From assembly GCA_002887195.1 (NCBI GenBank), contig PJAB01001625.1, positions 1-13,217 on the forward strand: DNA of 13,217 nucleotides. The letters run 5' to 3'. The translations under genes and the position numbers were made by a program. This stretch comes from Chrysochromulina parva. Taxonomy: Eukaryota; Haptophyta; Prymnesiales; Chrysochromulinaceae. Positions 1 through 7,200 of the stretch are shown here, one piece after another. The stretch's first letter is position 1. Each line of letters begins with the position of its first letter. The notes beneath the pieces were generated by a model, which searched no databases, was not told the origin of the DNA, and worked only from the letters and a program-made list of their open reading frames with translations.

Positions 1-51
1 GCCCCCCGCCCCCAATTTGCATGCTGAGTGCCTCTCCCCGATCACACGCAG
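1..51 (+). other. 3' end of an upstream PRP16 intron
   Basis: The bases before the first PRP16 exon end in CACACGCAG|GTG, a plausible acceptor. They contain the same TGCATGCTGA and GAGTGCCTCT words that fill the other introns of the window. The 5' half of the intron is outside the window. Confidence 0.6.
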
Positions 52-965
52 GTGCGCAAGGCGGTGTGTTCAGCGTACTTCCAGAACGCCGCGCGCATGA
101 AGACGGTCGCCGAGTATTTGAATATGCGCTCGGGCATGCCGTGCCATCTGCACCCTTCATCGGCTCTCTACGGGATGGGCGTGCAGCCCGAGTACATTGT
201 CTACCACGAGCTCGTGATGACTTCCAAGGAGTACGCTGATGATGATGATGATCGCCCTTTGTTGGTCATCATGATTGCAGCAGAGTGCCTCCGGAGTGCC
301 TCATGATTGCCTCCTGATTGCCTCCTGATTGCCTCCTGATTGCCTCCTGATTGCCTCCTGATTGCCTCCTGATTGCAGTCGAATGCGTCTGAGTGCCACC
401 GAATGATGCGCCCATCCCTTTGATCAGGTTCATGCAATGCGTCACGTCCGTCGAGCCAGAATGGCTCGCCGAGCTCGGGCCCATGTTCTTCTCCATCAAG
501 CAGCAGGGCGAGACGCGCGCCGAGAAGCGCCAAAAGGAGCGTGGCCAAGATGGAGGCCGATTGCATGCTGATGGTCACCCGATTGCATGCTGATGGTCAC
601 CCGATTGCATGCTGATGGTGCCTCCCCCCCATTGCATGCAGGAGCGCGAGCACGTGGCCAAGATGGAGGCCGAGATGGCCGCATATCAGGCTGCCCAGGC
701 GGCGAGGGCCGTCGCCGCCTCCGCCGCGCCCTTCGGAGGCGGCGGCTCGTCCTTGAGCTTTCGACGGCCAACGACGATGGGCTCGTCGGCGCGTCGGCGC
801 ATCGCCACTCCCGGCGGCGAGGCGGCCGAGCTCGGCGGCGGCAGCGGTGCAGGCAGCGCCGACGGCGACGGCGGCGGCGGCGGCGGCGGGGGGGGGGGGA
901 GCAGCAGCGGCGCGACCAACTCGACGGTGGTCAAGCGCACACCCAAGCGGCATATTGGCATGTAG
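52..965 (+). CDS. DHX38: Pre-mRNA-splicing ATP-dependent RNA helicase PRP16/DHX38, C-terminal part (3 exons, 5' partial)
   Basis: PRP16/DHX38 is the DEAH-box helicase that remodels the spliceosome for the second step of splicing. Exons read as 52-230, 428-536/540 and 642-965 (TAG 963-965). Exon 1 encodes the end of the helicase-associated and OB-fold region: [17 protein letters not shown], then [16 protein letters not shown] and [13 protein letters not shown]. Exon 2 continues with [20 protein letters not shown]. The GMPCHLHP signature and the WLAELGPMF ending fit PRP16 rather than the related PRP22 or PRP2. Exon 3 is a charged helix, an Ala/Gly-rich low-complexity stretch and a basic tail, [11 protein letters not shown]; this matches the Thr-Pro-rich PRP16 tail only loosely. 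The first intron is GT-AG (231-427). The second does not fit GT-AG in frame: the same 7 bases, AGGAGCG, lie at both of its ends. The ATPase core and N-terminus lie upstream of the window. Identification is strong; the exon 2/3 boundary is uncertain. Confidence 0.92.
304..377 (+). repeat. 11-bp minisatellite in a PRP16 intron
   Basis: About seven head-to-tail copies of TGATTGCCTCC start at 304, 315, 326, 337, 348, 359 and 370, the last partial. They lie wholly inside the 197-nt GT-AG intron 231-427. Related TGATTGCC words recur in the introns of the coiled-coil gene 4-9 kb away. Confidence 0.9.
537..641 (+). other. PRP16 intron with non-canonical ends and a 20-bp copy of the next exon
   Basis: In the conserved reading frame the 105-nt insert must leave between AAG (534-536) and GAG (642-644), giving GA...AG ends. 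AGGAGCG occurs at both 535-541 and 640-646, so the cut can slide as far as GT(541)...GC(645) with the same product. The first 20 bases from 541 (GTGGCCAAG to GCCGA) are repeated in the downstream exon at 655-674. Between them lie about three ATTGCATGCTGATGG-like words. Confidence 0.6.
855..904 (+). repeat. GGC/poly-G low-complexity tract in the PRP16 tail
   Basis: A run of GGC codons grades into an uninterrupted G tract just before 900, encoding a Gly run between the conserved helicase body and the basic C-terminus. It is likely length-variable and prone to sequencing error, which could alter the frame of the last about 20 residues. Confidence 0.8.
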
Positions 966-1452
966 AGAGATTTGTAACTGACCAAGCTACCTACATATTC
1001 CATTGGCATATAGCGCTAGCGCTAGAGCGGAGGCGCTCGTGCGATGAATAACATGATTCCAGCAGAGCATACGTGATACGACCCACCGCCCGGTGGACCG
1101 CGGAGGGGACGCGGGACTGCCGTGCGCGCTACCTTGCATGTGTCAAATATATCTATCATTCCCGCATTTCGAGGACCGTGCGGCGTGCGCGGTGCGGTGA
1201 GCGACAACGCGTAACGAACGTAAGCAGTTGGCCATGGCACTTTAAGCTGTGCCATGTTGCACTTTTCCTTTGCACGTTTCTTTATTTCTTACGCTCCTAC
1301 GTCCTAGTCGCTTCACAGTGTGCCCTCTATCGTTGTATCGCCAGCGCCCCACCCTGTCTAGTATGCTTCCCTGCCTCCTCCTGCTCATGCTGCGGCGTTG
1401 GCCCCGGCTGCTACCGCTGCGGCGGGCAAGAGCATCAACGTCCATGTCAACG
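966..1452. other. Intergenic region between convergent genes (3' UTRs)
   Basis: This lies between the PRP16 stop and the channel stop on the opposite strand. Open frames here have no recognisable content. A perfect 14-bp palindrome built from TAGCGC units is at 1011-1024. TTTGTAACTG shortly after the PRP16 stop resembles the TGTAA 3'-end signal of some algae, which is only suggestive. A GTAAGG after codon GCG near 1475 on the - strand could serve as a donor giving the channel an alternative C-terminus. Confidence 0.5.
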
Positions 1453-3880
1453 TCATGCCCATAGGCTGGTCCTTACCGCTGGGACCTCCGCCGGCTTGCT
1501 GTTGATCAAAGGATGCAACTGGCGCAGCTCAGCTCGGAGCGCAGTCAGTTGGCCCTCTAGAGCCGTTGCAACCTCGGTGAGTCGCTTGTTGGACTTGAGT
1601 TCGCCCTCCAAAGCCGTAGTCACCTCGGTGAGTCGCTTGTTGGACTTGAACTGTTGTCAGAAACGAGGGCAATATTGTCAGATGGCACATGCAGAGAGGT
1701 ACTGAGAGGGACTCAGATGGCGTTCTCAGATGGCTGTCAGATGGCTCTCTCAGATGGCTCTCTCAGATGGCATTCTCAGATGGAACTCTCAAATGGCTCT
1801 CTCACCTGCTCGTCTGCCAGCCGTTCGATCGCCTTCTGCATCGCCATGAGAGTAGCTTCGCCGCTGATCGAGGCACCTGTGTCCGGTGCAGCCCCTGGCG
1901 ACATTCCGGAGCTCGTGGTCGGCGACCAGCTCCTGCGCACCGCCTGCAAAATCAGGGATCCGTCATCTTCAGCGCCGTGCTGCGAGCGGTCCATGAATTC
2001 CGTCGCGAGGCTTTGGGAATGCCCATCCCCATCCGAGTCGCCTTTGACATTGCGCGCGTAGATGTAGTGTGAGCGCCCATGGAACTTGACGCCGCGGTGA
2101 GCGCAATCCTCCTCCGCGGCGCGCACGATGGAGCGCCGCAGGCACAGATTCATCTTATGCTTCTTGATCACCATCCGGATGCGCCGCGGGCAGTCGTGGA
2201 TCAACTGGCGGAGCCGCTCGCCCCGTATCGCGTACGTCCACAGGTACGAGAGCGCGATGACGGGGAAGGCGGCACGCAGGCCAGGGATGTCGAGGATCTC
2301 GTCCGTGCGGAAGGCCGCCCCCAGCCCGAGCACACGCCCGGCGTACAGCGCTCGCCCCCGCGCGGAGACGACGTAGAGGGAGCCGAGGGGCACGGTCTCA
2401 TTCGTCGGGTAGACGTGAGCTCGCAGTTCGAGGGCCAGTCGTACGTGTAGCTCTCGGTCCGTTTGCCCGTTGATGCCCTGAAGCCACCAGAGGCCCTCGA
2501 GCCAACGCTCGTTCATCTTGAGCGCAAACTCGCCTGCGAGGCCGGGGGAGAAGAGTTGCATCAGGCGTATCCGTGTCGTCTGCTGCCGAAGCTTCATCGT
2601 CTCGTGGACGTACTCGCGCAGCCGGTAACGCAACTCCGAGGGGATCTTCTCTTTCTCCATGTGCCAGTTGAGGTCTGTGATGTCGACCCGGAACCCGGCC
2701 TTGTCGGGCGAGAGGGCCGAGGCAAGCCCACAGAAGGAGCCAATGATGTACGCGAAGGAGAGGACGCCGCAGTACATGAGCGCCAAGCACACTATCTGCT
2801 CCTGCGGCTTTTGCTTGATCGCGGACACGTCGCCGTACCCTGTCGAGGTGACGGTGGTTACAGCCCAGTAGATGGCGCGGGTGTAGAGCGTCTCCGTGCC
2901 CATGCAGCTGTACCCGGTCTGCGGATAGAGTTCTGATGGGTCCCTCACGTCGCACTTCTGGCCTGGTGGGCACGTCGTGGTGGGGTCCCAGTCGACGCAG
3001 TAGCCTTGGCCATCGGGACCCATCCAACTGCTGATCGGGTCAAACGAGGCTTGGAGCCCCCATACGCATGCAAACACGTGGCACATGTAGATGAGCCCGA
3101 GGAGCAGCATCGAGATCGAGAGCGCCGCATAATTGATCGAGATATGCAGCTCCCACCGCTTGACGATCGTGCTCCTGCCGAGCAGGTTCACGAACTTGAT
3201 CAGCCGCAGCGCGCGCAAGACGCGCAAGCTCTTCAAGCGCGCGAGTGGCCCGTCCGCGTCCGCGAAGATGTCGAAGGCGGAGACGGCAATCGACACCAAG
3301 TCCACCGGGAACCAAACGCTCGTCAGGTAGTGCCACGCGATCTTGCGCCGAGACGTGATCCACTTTTCGCCCTTATGGCTCTTATGGTCGGGCACCGAGT
3401 ACCTGTGCGCGGGGCACGCGAGGGATACGGGAGGCATTCAGTGCTCCTGCACAGTGCCGCCGGTAACGCTCGACTCTCGTCGCGAGCACGCAGCCGTGCG
3501 CACATGATGAAGAACTGCATCAGCAAGTCGATGATGAAGATGATGTCGACGCAGCGGTTGGTGATGAAGAGTCCATCAGACCATCGATCCTGCGGGATCG
3601 CCATGAAGCCCACCTCGACGGGCGTGACGAGTGCGATGAAGATGAGCGTAGTCCCCGTGACTACTTCCCAATAGCGCATGATCCGGCTCTTGCGTGGATC
3701 GAGAAGCAGGAATGGGATGGGGACCTCCTCGTTCTTCATTCGCATCCTGATCTCATTCTCCAGAATGGTCCACCTTTGAAGATCCTCGCCCTGAGTGTCT
3801 TGTGCTCCTCTCTTCTCCTCGGTCCCCTCGCCCCTCCTCGGTGAGCCATGCTCAGATGCAGTGACCGCGGCTGCGATCAT
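1453..3880 (-). CDS. Voltage-gated potassium channel, EAG/CNG-like, with cyclic-nucleotide-binding homology domain
   Basis: A plasma-membrane six-TM potassium channel of 723 aa. Exons on the - strand: 3880-3504, 3402-1806 and 1650-1453 (stop 1453-1455); both introns are GT-AG and phases match (2, then 0). ATG 3880 is the first Met after an in-frame TAG at 3917-3919. S1 is about residues 72-92 and S2 104-126. S3 is about 150-172 (HYLTSVWFPVDLVS). S4 is about 178-201, with R181, K183, R186, R189, R192 and K195. S5 is about 213-241. A long Cys-containing turret spans about 242-298. The pore filter is TSTGYGD (311-317), a K+ signature. S6 is about 327-353. A C-linker and CNB-homology fold follow to about 545; I do not see the canonical phosphate-binding Gly-Glu/Arg signature, so direct cyclic-nucleotide gating is doubtful. 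Exon 3 encodes a coiled coil containing a tandem 17-residue duplication (KSNKRLTEV). Family assignment is strong; the C-terminal exon rests on splice signals alone. Confidence 0.92.
1571..1648 (-). repeat. 51-bp tandem duplication in the last channel exon
   Basis: Two copies of a 51-bp unit encode KSNKRLTEV(T/A)TALEG(E/Q)L twice, extending the C-terminal coiled coil by 17 residues. The copies differ at a few bases. Each contains an internal GAGGT, a potential proto-splice site. Confidence 0.85.
1651..1805 (-). repeat. Channel intron 2 filled with a ~13-bp minisatellite
   Basis: The intron runs from CAG|GTGAGAG at 1806/1805 to GACAACAG|TTC at 1651/1650. Between about 1714 and 1800 there are about eight copies of CAGATGGCTCTCT-like units (as read on the + strand). 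On the - strand the unit is CCATCTGAGAGAG, closely matching the first bases of the intron itself, as if the donor region had been amplified. Confidence 0.8.
3403..3503 (-). other. Channel intron 1 (101 nt, GT-AG)
   Basis: The donor is ATCAT|GTGCGCAC (3504/3503) and the acceptor GCGCACAG|GTAC (3403/3402). Splicing joins LLMQFFIM to YSVPDHKSHKGEKW, the expected S2-S3 linker. The intron lacks the minisatellite words seen in other introns of the window. Confidence 0.85.
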
Positions 3881-4234
3881 CAAAATGCAATTCTGGAGAG
3901 GAGATGGTGATCGCTGCTAGTGATGCGCTGCAGGCCTTTGTGATCCAATTTCGTGTTGCTTCGAGAAGTTTCCAAAAATATATAGATCGGCCTTTTTTTA
4001 CTGAATTTAAGTACCTCACGCAAAGTACGTGCGGTGGACAGTGCGCGCGCGGCGCCCTACTGCTGTTCTTGTTGTCGTCGCCGCGAACACGTACATGGAG
4101 TTGGCTGTGCATGCACAAAAGCCTTTCAAGGCCGTTTCCGGTTTGCCCGCTATGCCGCGCTTCTTCGATCGAGGCCAACTCTGCACTCGGGCCGTCGAGA
4201 CAGAACTCTGGACGGTGAGACAGAGGCGGCCGAG
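3881..4234. promoter_or_regulatory. Divergent intergenic region, probable promoters
   Basis: This stretch separates the start codons of two divergent genes. About 3960-4015 is markedly A/T-rich for this window and includes ATATATAG at 3978-3985 and a T run at 3993-3999. In-frame stops occur upstream of each chosen ATG (TAG 3917-3919 on -, TAG 3983-3985 on +). The TATA-like word is only a candidate and its transcription start is not determinable here. Confidence 0.35.
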
Positions 4235-7200
4235 ATGTGGTTGAGCGAGGCAGCTCCAGCCACAACGGCCGAGGACAATGACACGCTGAGTCCGGTGCCT
4301 GGCGCACAGGAGTTCTTGCCCTCGACTGAGCACGAGGACGGCGAGCTTTTGTCTGTCTCTTGCCGCCAGTCTCTTGCTGCCGCTCTGTCTCCTGCGGCCA
4401 GGTCTGTCGAGCTCGCCAGGGAGACGAGGGTTCGGATTGATGCGATGGCCAATGAGCTGCCAGCCCAAACGACCACCATGCACCGCCGGGCCCCTTCGAA
4501 GCCCAGTGCACATCTCTGGCCGACGCATCCGCACAATCGTCCGCACCAACGTTCGGCGCCGACGTTCGCCTCCCGAAGGCCACAACTCTCAGCTCCGGAG
4601 TACATGGCTCTCGTCGGCGGGGTGACACTCTCCGAGAACGGCGCACAGGAGCATAGGCTTGCGCCCCGCCATCCACTGCGCACGAGCACGAGCAACGCCG
4701 GCCTGAGCAATTCGCTCAAGTACGGGCGCGGCTTCCCGCCGCCAGGGCCGACGCCGGCCGACGTACTCGAGAGCGAGCTGATCGCAACGTCCGCGCTGCT
4801 CGGGGAGGCGAACCAACTCATGTCGGAGCAGCGGAGGCAGGCGCAGCGCGATCGGGTCCGTCGCGAGCGCGAGTTCGCTTCGCGCGCCGCCCACGCAGCC
4901 GCACAGGAACGCGCCCGGCTCGAGGCGCGTGCCGAAAAGGACAAGGCGATGAGGGAGATGCGTGCGGCGCGGGAGGGCGAGTACCATGCAAGCCTCGGCG
5001 GGAGCAACCTTGGGGTGCAGCGCGCGCAGCTCCTTCACTTGGCCGAGCAGGTGACGGACCAGCGCCCACGCGGCCTGCATGCTGATTGCATGCTGATTGC
5101 CCCGCCAATCACTGAGCCGAGCAGGTGACGGACCAGCGCCCACGCGGCCCTCCCCCAATTGCATGCTGATTGCCCCGCCAATCACTGAGCCGAGCAGGTG
5201 ACGGACGCCCACACGGCCCTCCCCCGAGTGTACGCTGATTGCCCTTCCCCCCCATTGCATGCAGGTCGCGAAGCAGCGCAAGGCTCTGATCGTTGAGCTT
5301 CGCACCGAGCAGGTGCAATCTCTCCCGTGATCTCCCTTGATTGCCCTTGATGGACCCCTTTCGAGCTGGTCGTTGAGCTTCGCACCGAGCAGGCGCGCCG
5401 TTCCGAGCGCGAGATCAGCGACGAGCAGTGGGCGTGCTCACCACGACGCCCTCTCTCCGCTCCCCACAGGCGCGCCGTTCCGAGCGCGAGATCAGCGACG
5501 AGCAGTGGGCGGCGCGCGTGCACGAGCTGTCGCAGCAGACCGAGGCGGCCATGGGTGAGGCGGCGCGGCATCTCGCAGCCCTCGAGGAGCTCAAGGTTCG
5601 TCAACCAGAGCCCACTGATTGCGTATGATTGCCCTCTGATTGCTTCTGAGAGCCCTCGGGAAACACAAGGAGGTTCGTCACAGCCGGATGCATGCCGCGT
5701 GGGTCGAGAGGGTTCGACTAATTGCCACTAATCGCCACTAATTCCCACTAATTGCCACAGGTTCGTCACAACCGGATGCATGCCGCGTGGGTCGAGAGCG
5801 TTCGACGTGTCGCCCACCGGCGTCGTCGCCATCGCACCCTCCTGCATGCTCTCGGCACGTGGGCGGAGCATGCATCCATGCAGGCGCTCCTCTCCCGGGC
5901 TTCGTCACTCATGGGCTCCGAGTACGGCGGGCGACAGCGCTCGACCAAAACGGCCATGCGCGCCCTCTTCTCGATCTGGGCGGTGCGCACACGCGAAGCC
6001 GCGGAAGAGGCCGCCGAGGCCGAAGCCCGCGCCAAGGCGGCGGCGCATGCACTGCAGCTCGCCGATCTCGAGCGCGCCAGATCGAAGGTGCTCGCCGAGC
6101 TTGACGAGACCCGCAAGGCGAAGCTCGCGAGCGACGAGCGAGCTGCCGATCTCGAGGCGCAGCTCGCCTTGGCCAAGCAAGAGGCCAAGGCTGAGTTAGC
6201 TCGCTCGCGAGAAAAGTAAGTCTGCCGACCGCATGGAGACAACAGCGCGGAGGAAACAGTGGGCCTCGAGCGATGCCTGATTGCCACTGAGTGATCTCGA
6301 GCGATGCCTGATTGCCACTGAGTGATCTCGAGCGATGCCGGATTGCCACACTAAGTGCCTCTGATTGCCTCCCTCATCAGGTACATAGAGGAGATGGGTG
6401 CTCGAGCGATGCACCGGCTCAAGCACAGCGGCATCCTACGTGGCTGGGGCTCATGGCGCGAATGGTATGCTGATTGCCCCCTGATTGCCCCCGATTGCCC
6501 CCTTAATTAGCACAGCGGCATCCAGCGTGGCTGGGGCTCATGGCGCGAATGGTATGCTGATTCCCCCCCTAATTACATGCGTGGCTAGGGCTGATGGCGG
6601 GAGTGGCGCTTTGATGACTACTGATTGGCTCTCTGATGGCTTCTGACGGTCTGTGATGGGCGCTATGATGGGCGCTGTGATGGGCGTATGGGCACTGGCA
6701 CTGATGGCCACTAATTGCTACACTAACACTGATGGCCACTAATTGCTACACGAATTGGCACCCTCTCCTCACCCTCTCCTCACCCTCTCCTCCCAGGTAT
6801 GAGGAGGTGACCCTCAAGGCTGAGACGCGCCAACGGACCCGCGACATCTTGAACACGATGCGACAGCCTGGGCTCGCCCTCGGCTTCGGTCGGTGGAGGG
6901 ACCGGTGGGCACTCAGGGCGAAGCTCAACCGGCATTCCGAGTTGGCAAGCGAAGAGGCGAAAGAGAAGTCCCTCGCACAGCGTTTCGCCGAAGTGAGTGC
7001 CACTGTGATGCACGCACTGATATGATGCGTGCACTGATGTGCATGCACTGATGGCCCCTCCTGAGTGCTCCTGAGTGTACACTGAGGACATATTGATTTC
7101 TCCTGAGGACATATTGATTGCTCCTGATGACATATTGATTGCTCCTGATGACATATTGATTGCTCCTGAGGACCTCTCTGAGTGCCTCTATCGCCTCTGA

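Noticed and set aside
587..1051. Arg-rich + strand open frame overlapping the PRP16 tail
   Set aside because: It is reached only if GT at 541 is spliced to AG at 641. The product is a poly-Arg shadow of the GGC run and runs past the TPKRHIGM ending, which fits the PRP16 family frame better.
3323..3503. Continuation of the first channel exon past S2 in the same frame
   Set aside because: The frame gives a Cys/Arg/Pro-rich sequence unlike the S2-S3 linker. Removing 3403-3503 joins FFIM to YSVPDHK and restores the expected channel sequence.
5393..5431. Ghost of exon 3 as a constitutive tandem exon
   Set aside because: It would need a GC donor and a 38-nt intron to the next acceptor. The main model without it keeps all phases, so it is kept only as a possible isoform.
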